A stretch of 64,000 bases of DNA from Niastella soli (GTDB lineage: Bacteria; Bacteroidota; Bacteroidia; Chitinophagales; Chitinophagaceae), in the NCBI RefSeq assembly GCF_017742245.1, contig NZ_JAGHKO010000001.1:2695061-2759060 (forward strand), in the 5' to 3' direction. Positions 52,590-61,682 of this stretch are shown here, in pieces (the stretch's first letter is position 1; each line of letters starts with the position of its first letter). The notes under the pieces are model-generated. The model searched no databases. It saw only the letters and a list, made by a program, of their open reading frames with translations, and was not told the DNA's origin. The position numbers and the translations under genes are program-made.

Positions 52590-53438
52590 ATGAAATTATA
52601 TAAAACAGGCAAAGGAATATTGTTACAGTTTAAAGAGGAATATTATGTATTGCAGCATGACTGGGATAAACTGATCAACCGCGATAATTTATACTCCTTT
52701 CTGCTGGAAGAATATTTAAACGGTAGGAAAATAACTAACGAGGAAGCCGCTGAATGTCATCGGGTATTGTTGCCGCCCATTGGTTCGCAGGAAGTATGGG
52801 CTGCCGGTGTTACGTATTTGCGCAGTCGCGATGCACGGATGGAAGAATCGAAGGATACTGGTGGTGCTGATTGTTATTCACGGGTGTATGAAGCAGAACG
52901 CCCTGAATTATTCTTCAAGGCGTTGCCCCACCGGGTAGTTGGACATGAACAAAAGGTATACATTCGTAAAGACTCTACCTGGAATGTTCCTGAGCCTGAA
53001 CTGGCTTTGTACATCAATTCGGCCGGTGTTATTCAGGGCTATACAATTGGTAACGATATGAGCTCGAGAAGTATTGAGGGCGAGAATCCCCTGTATCTGC
53101 CACAAGCCAAAGTTTATGAAAAAAGCGCGGGTTTAGGGCCCTGTCTGTATGTGCCGGCACAACCCATAGCACCCGAAACAGGTATTTATATGACCATACA
53201 TCGCAATGGTGAAAAAATGTATGAAGGCAGTACCACCATTAGTCGTATGAAACGGATGCTGCCTGAGTTGGTGGATTACCTGTACAAGGAATGCGATTTT
53301 GCTACTGGCTGTTTTCTGATGACCGGGACCTGCCTGGTACCACCAACCGATTTTACTTTACAACCCAATGACCGCGTTACCATCAGTATTGATGGAATTG
53401 GCACCATGGTGAATTTAGTGGACGTAAAGGGCAATTAA
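52590..53438 (+). CDS. FAH-family protein, probable 2-keto-3-deoxy-sugar-acid dehydratase
   Basis: 282 residues of the fumarylacetoacetate-hydrolase fold. The segment [19 protein letters not shown] is shared with 2-keto-3-deoxy-D-arabinonate/xylonate dehydratases (KdaD, XylX) rather than with the hydrolases. Metal ligands fit EPELALYIN and [22 protein letters not shown]. The reaction would yield alpha-ketoglutarate semialdehyde in oxidative pentose breakdown, but partner dehydrogenases are absent here, so this is family-level inference. Its last 4 bases overlap the convergent DoxX-like gene. Confidence 0.75.
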   Translation: MKLYKTGKGILLQFKEEYYVLQHDWDKLINRDNLYSFLLEEYLNGRKITNEEAAECHRVLLPPIGSQEVWAAGVTYLRSRDARMEESKDTGGADCYSRVYEAERPELFFKALPHRVVGHEQKVYIRKDSTWNVPEPELALYINSAGVIQGYTIGNDMSSRSIEGENPLYLPQAKVYEKSAGLGPCLYVPAQPIAPETGIYMTIHRNGEKMYEGSTTISRMKRMLPELVDYLYKECDFATGCFLMTGTCLVPPTDFTLQPNDRVTISIDGIGTMVNLVDVKGN

Positions 53439-53857
53439 CGCAAACAGAAATACCAGATCCACAACATATATACAGGTTGAAAGAACAACCGTGAAACATT
53501 GTAAAAAGTAGGTTTTGTACGGGCAACGTATATGTTGGCAGGAAATACGGCTGTTAAAAGTAGAAGCAGTCCGTAAGCAGCCCAGGTACGGGTAGCCGCA
53601 AATAGCACCAACATTCCTAATATAATCTCCGCCGCCCCGCTGATATAGTTCATGGCACGCCGGTAAGGCCAGTGGGGCGGTATCATAGCTTCCAGTTTTT
53701 CGCGTTTTGCAAAATGACTGATACCTACCAGTATAAACATCATCGCCAGGGCGAAGGCGCCTTTGTCGTTTAGCGTGGGCAACCAGGTGTTGCCTGATAA
53801 CAGGCTGATCAAAAAGCCGATCCCGAAAAAGGAAATAAGTCCGATTAAGAATGCCAT
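53435..53857 (-). CDS. DoxX-like membrane protein
   Basis: 140 residues with about four membrane segments and the DoxX-type mid-section [44 protein letters not shown]. Typical small quinone-related or terpene-like membrane proteins, function unproven. It is downstream of a Crp/Fnr gene on the same strand with 91 bp between, so that regulator may control it. Its end overlaps the end of the FAH gene. Confidence 0.82.
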   Translation of the reverse strand: MAFLIGLISFFGIGFLISLLSGNTWLPTLNDKGAFALAMMFILVGISHFAKREKLEAMIPPHWPYRRAMNYISGAAEIILGMLVLFAATRTWAAYGLLLLLTAVFPANIYVARTKPTFYNVSRLFFQPVYMLWIWYFCLR

Positions 53858-53948
53858 AAAATAAAAGATTGTCCATACAAAATTGGTATGGTTATGCGAG
53901 AAAAAAATTAACCAATGGCAAAAAGTAATGCCGGTTTCTTAACATGGG

Positions 53949-54530
53949 TTAACGCTTTTGGGCCAGTTTATTTCGTATGCGGCTGAGGCTTGGGGCCTGA
54001 ATGCCCAGGTAGGAGGCGATGTAATGTTGTGGCAACCGTTCCAAAACATTCGGTTGCGTATCTAATAATTCAATATATCTTTCTTCGGCCGTTTTTAATA
54101 ACAGCGATTTATAGGAGTTCATGGCCACCAGGTAAACATACTCGGCAATAAGCCGGCCGAAGCGTTCGTAATGAGCGCCCAGCCTGTACAGGGCCTGCAT
54201 ATTGTCGTACGACAGGCAAAAGATCTCACTATCTTCCAATGCTTCCACATTGTTCATGGCCGGTTTTTGGGTTAGAAAGCTTTCATAGTCGCCGAGCCAT
54301 TGTCCCTCAAACATAAAATGACCGGTTTGTTCCCGCTCCTGGTAAGTAAAATACATTCTGAAAGCGCCGTTGGTCACAACGGCCATCTCGTGTGCCACCT
54401 GTCCCTCCTTTACAAAATAATCATGTTTTGCGATCGTTCTTTGTTCCAGTTTACTGATAAAGAAAACCATTTCCTCTTCGGAGATCGAGGGCATTATTTT
54501 TTGTAAGGATTGTTTGATGATATTGAACAT
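53949..54530 (-). CDS. Crp/Fnr-family transcription regulator
   Basis: 193 residues from ATG 54530. The frame stays open far upstream only through heptamers and hairpin sequence. Cyclic-nucleotide-binding-like domain (HDYFVKEGQVAHEMAVVTNGAFRMYF) and a C-terminal helix-turn-helix with RLPQHYIASYLGIQAPSLSRIRNKLA. It is a paralogue of the regulator at 57224 (same ending design). Divergent from the BNR protein gene and upstream of the DoxX-like gene; likely local targets. Confidence 0.9.
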   Translation of the reverse strand: MFNIIKQSLQKIMPSISEEEMVFFISKLEQRTIAKHDYFVKEGQVAHEMAVVTNGAFRMYFTYQEREQTGHFMFEGQWLGDYESFLTQKPAMNNVEALEDSEIFCLSYDNMQALYRLGAHYERFGRLIAEYVYLVAMNSYKSLLLKTAEERYIELLDTQPNVLERLPQHYIASYLGIQAPSLSRIRNKLAQKR

Positions 54531-54598
54531 GTATGTAAGGTAAGTTATTCCTGGTTCTTCGTTCAGCGTGCTTGTCCGCAGTAGCCTTGCTTTGTCCT

Positions 54599-54616
54599 CC
54601 GAAGCTTTAGTGAAGG
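54599..54616. repeat. CCGAAGCTTTAG repeat, copy 1
   Basis: An 18-base hairpin-like sequence, 17 of 18 identical (inverted) to 58563-58580. It stands next to the 23-bp element. Confidence 0.7.
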
Positions 54617-54639
54617 AGGGGCGAAGGCGGGCCTTTCCC

Positions 54640-54741
54640 GGTCCTGAGCGCAGCGAAGGACCATGTCTGCCGTCTGCCGTCTGCCATCTGCCGTCTGCCG
54701 TCTGCCATCTGCCGTCTGCCATTTCCCATTGCCCATTGCCT
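54640..54741 (-). repeat. Compound element: 23-bp hairpin plus heptamer array (inverted copy)
   Basis: The 23-bp element (54640-54662) is the exact reverse complement of 27331-27353. It is followed by AT and eight units of GTCTGCC/ATCTGCC (54665-54720), then three weaker ATTTCCC/ATTGCCC units. It lies in the 229-bp divergent interval between the Crp and BNR genes. Confidence 0.92.
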
Positions 54742-54759
54742 TTTTCCTTATCTTACACC

Positions 54760-56058
54760 ATGCACAAACTCATCAGCGCGGTCTTCTTGCTAGCCGCCGT
54801 TTCAACGATTGCACAAACGGGCGTTCATCTTTCCACAGTAGGTAAAGGCTGGGCCGCTAATTCCGTCAATACCGTTATTTTCCGGCATAATTCCCTCACC
54901 AGTTATAAAAATTCCCAATATATCGCGTATTACGATTCAGCTCAACGGCTGGTAGTTGGTAAAAGGACCATTGGTTCCAGCAAATGGACGGTGGTTACCA
55001 CTCCCTACAACGGCAAAGCCTCCGATGCGCACAATACCATCAGCATTATGACTGACGGCGAAGGCTATCTGCATATTGCGTGGGACCATCACAACAATGC
55101 ATTACGTTATATCCGGAGTGTAAGTCCGGGGGCATTGCAGTTTACTGATAAACTGTCCATGACCGGCAAAAAAGAAAACAGTGTTACTTACCCTGAGTTT
55201 TACCGGTTGCCCAATGGCAATCTGCTGTTCCTGTACCGCGATGGCGCCAGTGGCAATGGTAGTTTGATGCTGAACCATTATAACGTTAAAACAAAAGAAT
55301 GGACGCAACTGCAGGACGGCTGGATAAATGGAGAGGGGCAACGCAGTCCCTATTGGCAATTGACCGTTGATAAAACAGGTACCATCCATATCTCCTGGGT
55401 ATGGCGTGAATCCCCGGATGTGGCTTCCAATCATGATATGGGCTATGCCTGCTCAAAAGATGGCGGGCGTACCTGGGAAAAGAGCACGGGTGAAAAATAT
55501 GTATTGCCTGTTACGGCTGCCACCGCAGAATATGCCTGCCGCATTTCACAGAAAAGTGAACTCATCAACTCCACCACCATGACCACCGATGAAGCGGGGC
55601 ATCCATATATTGCCACCTATTGGCGCGATAGCAGCAGTACCATCCCGCAATATTGGCTGGTATATCATAATGGCCATCAATGGAACACGCAACAGATCTC
55701 CAATCGTACTACCCCGTTCTCTTTATCAGGCACCGGCACCCGGCGCATCCCCATATCCCGGCCACAATTATTGGTGTTGAATAAAAAAGGCATGGTGCAA
55801 GGCATCCTCATTTACCGTGATGCCGAGCAGGGCGATAAGGTAAGTATCTCCGTTTGCGACAACATAACCCAGGGGAAGTGGCAGGTTAAACACCTTACCA
55901 CAACACCCGTTGGCTTATGGGAACCCAGTTATGATAAAGAGCTATGGCGGAAGGATAAAGTGCTGCATTTGTTTGTGGAGCGGGTTGAACAGGGCGATGC
56001 CGAAACCTCCAGGGCTATTGAGCCGCAGGACGTTCAGGTGTTGGAATGGAAACCCTGA
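54760..56058 (+). CDS. Exported BNR_4-type beta-propeller protein
   Basis: 432 residues from ATG 54760, where a signal peptide begins (MHKLISAVFLLAAVSTIAQ); the longer frame upstream is repeat sequence. Seven-bladed propeller motifs: YIAYYDSAQRLVVGKR, HIAWDHHNNALRY, LLFLYRDGASGNG, HISWVWRESPDVASNHDMGYACSKDGGRTWEKS. This pattern matches the BNR_4 family (related to PL24/PL25 lyases and GH145 rhamnosidases) acting on uronic-acid-containing glycans. Activity and substrate are inferred at family level only. Confidence 0.8.
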   Translation: MHKLISAVFLLAAVSTIAQTGVHLSTVGKGWAANSVNTVIFRHNSLTSYKNSQYIAYYDSAQRLVVGKRTIGSSKWTVVTTPYNGKASDAHNTISIMTDGEGYLHIAWDHHNNALRYIRSVSPGALQFTDKLSMTGKKENSVTYPEFYRLPNGNLLFLYRDGASGNGSLMLNHYNVKTKEWTQLQDGWINGEGQRSPYWQLTVDKTGTIHISWVWRESPDVASNHDMGYACSKDGGRTWEKSTGEKYVLPVTAATAEYACRISQKSELINSTTMTTDEAGHPYIATYWRDSSSTIPQYWLVYHNGHQWNTQQISNRTTPFSLSGTGTRRIPISRPQLLVLNKKGMVQGILIYRDAEQGDKVSISVCDNITQGKWQVKHLTTTPVGLWEPSYDKELWRKDKVLHLFVERVEQGDAETSRAIEPQDVQVLEWKP

Positions 56059-56179
56059 ACTATGAACCCTTCTTTCTGGACCACGGAAGAAACCGGCGAC
56101 AATTAATGGCAAAGAATGACCAGGCTGCAATTAATAATGCTGCTATCATAACAGGAAAATAAATGATTGAGGAGAGTTG

Positions 56180-57151
56180 TTAGATGGTAACAACGAGACG
56201 TTGTCCGTTAGGTACTTCGAGGTCCCACAGGTCGGCAATGTTTTCCATTTTAACGGAAACGGTGTCTACATTGAGTTTGCCGGCTGCAGCCAGTTGAAAG
56301 GCGTTGGGTAATAGTTCTTTAAAGAACTGTTGTATCTGTTGTTTTGACCAGGCGCCTAAACCAGAGCCTGTTAGCTGAATATTGGTGCTGCGTAAATTGG
56401 CGGCTGAGAGCTGTATAATATCTCCCGCCATACTGCCTACAGATACAAATCTTATTTTATTGGTAAAAGAGCCATTGCCTTTTAAGCAGTCGAGGATCAG
56501 TTCTGCAGGTTGGCCCCACAGGTAATCAATGACAATATCAATGGGTGTTTGATCATGAATAGCCATAAGCTGGCTTTTAAACCCATCATCATCGGGAACT
56601 ATAGAAATGATCTCATCAGCGCCCATTGATAGCAGATCATTCAGGGATGACTGGTTTCTGCCGGTGGCGATCACTTTTTCAGCGCCATAGTGTTTGGCCA
56701 ACTGCACGGCTACCCGACCGGTAAAACCAGTGGCGCCATTAATGAGAACTACATCACCCGGTTGAATGTCTGCTTTAAACAGCAATGCCATGGCGGCGCC
56801 AGCAACAGCATTGGGAAGGGCTGCTGCCACCAGATCGTTTACTCCATCAGGTATGGGGACCATCATGTTGCTATCAATGATGGCTTTTTCGGCCATCATA
56901 CCACTTACAGCCATCCCATAAACCCGGGTTCCATCAGGCAGCAGACAAGCACCATCACCGCCAATAACGCGGCTATTTTCTTTAGACGCATCACTTGAAT
57001 AATGTTTACCGTTGGCCTTGCTTTTATCGAGGTGTTTAATGGCGACGGCTTTTACGGTGACCGATACTTCTTTTCCGTTTTGAACGGTTGGGTCCGGTAA
57101 CTCTACACATTGTGGCAATCCCTGATTGGGGTAAAGTATGACTGCTTTCAT
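56180..57151 (-). CDS. Zinc-independent medium-chain reductase (quinone oxidoreductase-like)
   Basis: 323 residues from ATG 57151; an in-frame upstream start at 57220 is a tail without family features. GroES-like start (MKAVILYPNQGLP) and Rossmann NADPH motif INGATGFTGRVAVQLAKHYGA. No zinc ligands are seen, fitting the quinone-oxidoreductase branch. Likely reduces quinones or enones with NADPH. It is downstream of a Crp/Fnr gene on the same strand (72 bp). Confidence 0.87.
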   Translation of the reverse strand: MKAVILYPNQGLPQCVELPDPTVQNGKEVSVTVKAVAIKHLDKSKANGKHYSSDASKENSRVIGGDGACLLPDGTRVYGMAVSGMMAEKAIIDSNMMVPIPDGVNDLVAAALPNAVAGAAMALLFKADIQPGDVVLINGATGFTGRVAVQLAKHYGAEKVIATGRNQSSLNDLLSMGADEIISIVPDDDGFKSQLMAIHDQTPIDIVIDYLWGQPAELILDCLKGNGSFTNKIRFVSVGSMAGDIIQLSAANLRSTNIQLTGSGLGAWSKQQIQQFFKELLPNAFQLAAAGKLNVDTVSVKMENIADLWDLEVPNGQRLVVTI

Positions 57152-57223
57152 TTTGATTTGTTTTTGATATAACAAATTTAGCGCAGCGCGCAGGGGCTGA
57201 ACGATAACATATGTTATCAAGTT

Positions 57224-57808
57224 TCAGAAATGGGATTTGCCTTTGGCCAGCTTGCTTTTTATTCGGCTTAGGTGTACAGTGCTTACACCCAGGTAAGAAG
57301 CAATATAATGCTGTGGTACCCGCTGAACGATCTGTGGTCTTTTCTTCAACAGGTTTTGGTAACGTTGTTCTGGAGTGTCGCGGATGAAAGAAACAAACTC
57401 ATTCATATAATGGTTTTGCCGCTGGGCGCTGATTTGCAACACCATTTGTGTAAAGTAGGGTTCCTTGCTCAACTCGTCGATCAGTTGTAAAGCATATTTT
57501 TTTGGTAGCGTATAGAGGATAGAAGGTTCAATGGTTTCGATGGAGATAGGGCTGGGCACATTGTTAACAAAGCTTTCAAAAGAAGCCAGTCCTTCCTGTT
57601 CAAAAAAGAATTGCACGGTCTTATCGTTCCCATCCTTGTTTAAAAATGCCCGTAGGCAGCCTTTTTCAATAAATATATATTGCTGCGATCGCCTGCCTTC
57701 TTGTAGCAATAAGGTTTTGGCGGGCACTTCCTGCTTTTTTTGAAAAGGCAGGTACTTGTCCCAATAGGCATTTAATTGCGGGAATTTATTCTTGAAATGG
57801 AAAATCAT
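57224..57808 (-). CDS. Crp/Fnr-family transcription regulator
   Basis: 194 residues. Cyclic-nucleotide-binding-like domain (KTLLLQEGRRSQQYIFIEKGCLRAFL), then helix-turn-helix (RVPQHYIASYLGVSTVHLSRIKSKLA). It shares its tail design with the regulator at 53949. Located immediately upstream of the quinone-oxidoreductase gene, its likely target. No Fnr cysteines or obvious cAMP-binding arginine can be assigned with confidence. Confidence 0.9.
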   Translation of the reverse strand: MIFHFKNKFPQLNAYWDKYLPFQKKQEVPAKTLLLQEGRRSQQYIFIEKGCLRAFLNKDGNDKTVQFFFEQEGLASFESFVNNVPSPISIETIEPSILYTLPKKYALQLIDELSKEPYFTQMVLQISAQRQNHYMNEFVSFIRDTPEQRYQNLLKKRPQIVQRVPQHYIASYLGVSTVHLSRIKSKLAKGKSHF

Positions 57809-58120
57809 AGTTGATAAAAAGGTAACCCATTCCTTTACACAATATTACACTTGCGTTAACAGATTGCAAAACCGGCATGCTCATTTTCCCGGTTTTCTTC
57901 GTATATTCGGATAGCACATTCACCCAATGACCAATAATTGCACATAAGCTACCTGTTGTTGTAAGCAAAGGTGGTTTATTATGGTGGAGGATAGCCATAC
58001 TTAAATTAATTAACATTTGTATCTATACGAAAAGCTCCCCGTTCCATCGGGGAGCTTTTTTTATTGAATACTTCGATAATGCGGACAAATACAAAGACAT
58101 CATCAAAAAACTATTATAAC
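57809..58120. other. 312-bp intergenic region with a strong terminator
   Basis: No gene seen. The only clear feature is the hairpin at 58031-58063, which has no gene upstream on its strand. A short RNA or an attenuated leader is possible (see findings). Confidence 0.5.
58031..58063 (+). terminator. Strong terminator hairpin upstream of the JAMM gene
   Basis: AAAGCTCCCCG / CGGGGAGCTTT with a 6-base loop, then TTTTT. It is 58 bases before the JAMM start and downstream of no plus-strand gene. Confidence 0.85.
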
Positions 58121-58546
58121 ATGATCATTCTGGAAAACGACGTACAAAAAATAATTGTGGAAGATGCGGTGCAGGCATTTCCCAATGAATGTTGTGGTTT
58201 TGTGTTTGGCCATGAAGACAGTAATGGCCGTCGCCACATTACCCTGGCGCGTACAGTAACCAATGTAAAGGAAGGCGATCAACACCGCCGGTTCGAAATT
58301 GCGCCCCAGGATTATATCGATGCGGAAAAATATGCAGAAGAACAGCAGATCGAATTGCTGGGGATCTATCATTCACATCCCAACCATCCGGCAATTCCAT
58401 CGGAGCATGACCGGGCGGCGGCGCAACCCTTCTTTTCATACCTCATTATTTCAGTGAATGAAAAAGAACCAGGGCCCATCAGGTCGTGGCGGTTGAATGA
58501 TGATATGACATTTGAAGAGGAAAATAATCATTTGCTGGCTATGTAG
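58121..58546 (+). CDS. JAMM/MPN+ metallopeptidase (M67 family)
   Basis: 141 residues from ATG 58121; a TTG at 58064 gives an unlikely longer form through the terminator. The JAMM motif is complete: the Glu in NECCGFVFG, then HSHPNHPAIPSEHD (HxH-x7-S-x2-D). In bacteria such peptidases release or process the C-terminus of small ubiquitin-like sulfur carriers. The E1-like MoeZ gene starts about 150 bp later, so the pair fits a sulfur-carrier pathway. The carrier protein itself is not in the window. Confidence 0.92.
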   Translation: MIILENDVQKIIVEDAVQAFPNECCGFVFGHEDSNGRRHITLARTVTNVKEGDQHRRFEIAPQDYIDAEKYAEEQQIELLGIYHSHPNHPAIPSEHDRAAAQPFFSYLIISVNEKEPGPIRSWRLNDDMTFEEENNHLLAM

Positions 58547-58562
58547 GAAGGCAATAGGCCCT

Positions 58563-58580
58563 CCTTCGCTAAAGCTTCGG
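58563..58580. repeat. CCTTCGCTAAAGCTTCGG repeat, copy 2
   Basis: Inverted copy of 54599-54616 (17 of 18 bases), between the JAMM and MoeZ genes. Confidence 0.7.
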
Positions 58581-58700
58581 CGGGCGAGGCAATGGCCAGA
58601 TCCGTTCATTTGTAAATATCTTTGTAGGAAATAACGACATTCGTGATCTGAGTTGACCACTCACCATTTCCGTTTCACGATTAATAAACCGAAGCACATC

Positions 58701-59858
58701 ATGAGTAAAGAAGTGACATTTACCAAAGCAGAGTTAGAGAGATACAACCGCCATATCATCATCCCCGAATTCGGCCTGGCTGCACAACAGAAGTTGAAAG
58801 CCGCCAAAGTGCTGGTTGTTGGTTCCGGTGGGTTGGGAAGCCCTGTGTTGTTATACCTGGCTGCAGCCGGTGTAGGCACCATCGGTATTGTTGACTTTGA
58901 TGTGGTAGATGACAGCAATCTGCAACGCCAGGTGTTGTTTGGTGTAAACGAAATAGGCAAGCCAAAAGTGGAAGCTGCCAAAGCAAGACTACAAGCTCTG
59001 AACCCGCATCTCGAATTTGTACTGTACAATACCCAGCTTACTTCGCAAAATGCACTGGACATTATAAAAGACTACGATGTAGTGGCTGATGGTACGGATA
59101 ATTTTCCTACCAGGTACCTGGTGAACGATGCCTGTGTGATCCTGGATAAACCCAATGTGTATGCTTCTATTTTTCAGTTTGAAGGACAGGTGTCAGTCTT
59201 CAACTATCGCCATGCCAACGGGGAACCGGGCCCGAACTACCGCGACTTGTATCCAACCCCACCACCGCCGGGATTAGTACCCAGTTGTGCCGAAGGCGGC
59301 GTATTAGGTGTGCTGCCTGGTATCATTGGCAGCTTGCAGGCGCTGGAAGTGATCAAGGTGATCACCGGGGTAGGGGAGCCATTGGCGGGCCGCTTTTATA
59401 TCTTTGATGCATTGAACTTCGAAAGTCGCACTTTTAATATCTCCCGTCGCGATGACAATCCTTTAAACGGAAAAAATCCTACCATTACGCAGCTGATCGA
59501 TTATGAACAGTTCTGTGGTGTAAAAGCAGTAGAAAAACCAGTAAAGGAGTTAACGGCGGCAGCATTATATGAGCTACAGGTAAAGGGTACCCCGTTCCAA
59601 CTCATAGATGTGCGCGAACCATATGAGTACGAGATTGTGAACATTGGCGCCGAATTGATACCCCTCGCTACTGTTGCTGCGCAGGCTGATAAATTCAACA
59701 AAGACATCCCGGTGATCGTACATTGCAAAATGGGTGGCCGCAGCGCCAAAGCCATCAGGGAGCTGGAAGAAAAGTTTGGGTTCACTAATCTGTACAATTT
59801 AAAGGGAGGAATACTGGCCTATATTGATGAAGTGAAACCGGAGTTGACGAAATACTAG
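58701..59858 (+). CDS. E1-like adenylyltransferase with rhodanese domain (MoeB/MoeZ type)
   Basis: 385 residues from ATG 58701. Residues about 8-250 form the ThiF/MoeB E1-like domain: GSGGLGSPVLLYLAAAGVGTIGIVDFDVVDDSNLQRQ, and DGTDNFPTRYLVNDACVI. Residues about 285-385 form a rhodanese domain with active loop HCKMGGRSAKAI (persulfide Cys). Such proteins adenylate and thiolate the C-terminal Gly-Gly of a MoaD/ThiS-like carrier. The upstream JAMM gene would mature or recycle that carrier. Not distinguishable from plain MoeZ by sequence alone. Confidence 0.93.
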   Translation: MSKEVTFTKAELERYNRHIIIPEFGLAAQQKLKAAKVLVVGSGGLGSPVLLYLAAAGVGTIGIVDFDVVDDSNLQRQVLFGVNEIGKPKVEAAKARLQALNPHLEFVLYNTQLTSQNALDIIKDYDVVADGTDNFPTRYLVNDACVILDKPNVYASIFQFEGQVSVFNYRHANGEPGPNYRDLYPTPPPPGLVPSCAEGGVLGVLPGIIGSLQALEVIKVITGVGEPLAGRFYIFDALNFESRTFNISRRDDNPLNGKNPTITQLIDYEQFCGVKAVEKPVKELTAAALYELQVKGTPFQLIDVREPYEYEIVNIGAELIPLATVAAQADKFNKDIPVIVHCKMGGRSAKAIRELEEKFGFTNLYNLKGGILAYIDEVKPELTKY

Positions 59859-59890
59859 TTGACCGGTTAACCAGTTGATCAGTTAACCAG
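59858..59890 (+). repeat. Loose heptad stretch of GTTGACC/GGTTAAC type
   Basis: GTTGACC, GGTTAAC, CAGTTGA, TCAGTTA, ACCAGG immediately after the MoeZ stop. It resembles 49437-49485. Regularity is weak. Confidence 0.45.
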
Positions 59891-59902
59891 GAAGGCAGTT
59901 CT

Positions 59903-59934
59903 TTAGTTTGTTAGTTCGTAAACTAACAAACTAA
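59903..59934. terminator. Hairpin terminator overlapping a stop codon
   Basis: Perfect 14-bp arms TTAGTTTGTTAGTT / AACTAACAAACTAA with a CGTA loop, between convergent genes. It includes the stop codon of the leftward gene (59931). Confidence 0.6.
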
Positions 59935-61499
59935 GACTGTGGATCCGCCTTCCGTTTCATTTTAGCCAAAAACTTTCTTCTGATCACGATCTCGGTAGCC
60001 GGGATATTCTCCATTTTGCTTTCAAGCCAGCTGATAATATCCAGGTAAGCAAACGCGCGGGTCTCGAACCGGTTGGCTTGTAATTGCTTTAACTGCTCCA
60101 GTAATTTGGCAAATTCAGGTTTCAGCTGCCGGGGCGACAAATGGAACGTACGGCGCAAAAAGCGAAAGATCTCTTCTTCCACCACACTAAGGTTCCCCAT
60201 TTTGGCCATAAAGCGATAAACCGATTTGAACAGGTATTCCAGCAACTGAAAATTACCCAGCTCGTAATGGGCTATTAAATGCAACAGCCGGCTATAACAT
60301 TGCAGATCGGTACGCAGGTCAACCTTCCAGTTTATGATCTTATTCAGATAATCGATGGCCTTTTCATAATGGCCGCTGCCAAAATACAATGAGGCGAATT
60401 TGTAATAGAAAACAAGTATGCGGTGGCGATCGAGATAGATCTCGTATTCCTGGAGCTTTTCTTCAATATATGGCACCAACTTCAACCCTTCTGTGAAGGT
60501 GCCCTCCATAAAATGCATGTTGATCTTGCTCACATGGAGGTATACAAAGGTCTGGATGCGGTTATTATGATTGGTGGTCACCAGATCGCTGTTGCAGAAT
60601 ACCTCGAATTTGTCAAGTGATTCCTTTAGCTTGGTATGGTTCTGCAGATCGAAGTGTGCGCCCATCAGGTTGTGCATGCCTTTGATATAGTGGGCCGTTT
60701 CCACCTCAATCATAAAGGGTTCTTTTTCAAACAATTCTACCCATTTTTGGGTGTTGCGGTAATACTGCAGAAAGTCCTGTCTTATAAAGGCGTACCAACA
60801 ATAGCTCTGATACAGGTACAGGCGCTCGTAAAAGCCTTTGGCCTCATCGGCTCCTTTGGGAAAATGCTGCTCGAAGAACTGCTGCATCTCCTTTTCGTCG
60901 TTTTCGTCACGGGCATGGCCGTTTTTAATGTACCAGCTATAGAGCAACAGCGATAAATTACTCAGTTTGCTCACCATCACCAGGCGGCGGTTGGTTTCAT
61001 CCACCTCACCTGTGAGTTGTTCGGCACGGTCGGTCATACTGCGGGTAATGTGCAACGCTTCGATCTTTTTCTCAAAGAAAAGTACCTGCAGCAAATAGGT
61101 GATCTGATTATTGTTGCGGGCCAATTCCTTCATGCGGTCGAGCATCTTGAGGCTTTGGAGGTATAGCCCTTTGTTGTACAGAATGCGGGCATGGTCCATC
61201 ATCTCATGCAGTTGAATGTCGATGTTATTCTCATTCTTAATAAGGCGTAAACTGCTGAGGATCTGTTTATATAAATGGGCCTTTATATTCGATAACTGCT
61301 GCTTTTTTAAGTCCTTATACCTGCTAAGCAATAAATTTTCATCATAAGTCTCCATTTTATCAAGGGCATCAAAAAGCTGCACAATTTTCAGGTTCTCACT
61401 GGATGAATTACGTTGTACATACAGCTTGAAATTGCGCTTCTCTGATTTTTCCAGCGATTTTACCAGCTGGAACAAAGCATCTGTGGAACGGTTGGGCAT
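59931..61499 (-). CDS. Large helical protein of unknown function
   Basis: 522 residues from ATG 61499 (a TTG at 61508 is upstream). Almost entirely alpha-helical, rich in Leu, Lys and Glu, with TPR-like stretches (for example KASLYFGSGHYEKAIDYLNKII). No catalytic motif, signal peptide or membrane segment. I do not recognise the family. Its promoter interval with leuA holds the leader hairpin. Possibly a scaffold or regulator, without evidence. Confidence 0.7.
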   Translation of the reverse strand: MPNRSTDALFQLVKSLEKSEKRNFKLYVQRNSSSENLKIVQLFDALDKMETYDENLLLSRYKDLKKQQLSNIKAHLYKQILSSLRLIKNENNIDIQLHEMMDHARILYNKGLYLQSLKMLDRMKELARNNNQITYLLQVLFFEKKIEALHITRSMTDRAEQLTGEVDETNRRLVMVSKLSNLSLLLYSWYIKNGHARDENDEKEMQQFFEQHFPKGADEAKGFYERLYLYQSYCWYAFIRQDFLQYYRNTQKWVELFEKEPFMIEVETAHYIKGMHNLMGAHFDLQNHTKLKESLDKFEVFCNSDLVTTNHNNRIQTFVYLHVSKINMHFMEGTFTEGLKLVPYIEEKLQEYEIYLDRHRILVFYYKFASLYFGSGHYEKAIDYLNKIINWKVDLRTDLQCYSRLLHLIAHYELGNFQLLEYLFKSVYRFMAKMGNLSVVEEEIFRFLRRTFHLSPRQLKPEFAKLLEQLKQLQANRFETRAFAYLDIISWLESKMENIPATEIVIRRKFLAKMKRKADPQS

Positions 61500-61590
61500 C
61501 GTAATCAAAAATCGTTAAAGTCCTTGACCAACAAGGCTTTTGACCAGGTTGGCCCAATTTAAATAGTGTAAATTAAGGACAAATTTGGTT

Positions 61591-61620
61591 TTTGAAGTTA
61601 GTTAAACAGGAATAATTTCG
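61591..61620 (+). promoter_or_regulatory. Candidate promoter of leuA
   Basis: TTTG (61591-61594) and TAATTTCG (61613-61620, one mismatch to TAnnTTTG) spaced by 18 bases, matching the Bacteroidetes -33/-7 pattern. Confidence 0.55.
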
Positions 61621-61624
61621 GTTC

Positions 61625-61682
61625 AGCAGGTTGTTTTTCTCTTTATAGCAAGCAACACAAAATCGAACAGCCTGCTTTTTTT
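61625..61682 (+). promoter_or_regulatory. Terminator-like leader hairpin upstream of leuA
   Basis: AGCAGGTTG (61625-61633) pairs with CAGCCTGCT (61668-61676, one G-U pair), followed by seven T (61676-61682), 30 bases before leuA. Its left arm would lie at the very 5' end of a transcript from the promoter above. Possible attenuator; no leader peptide is visible. Confidence 0.45.
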
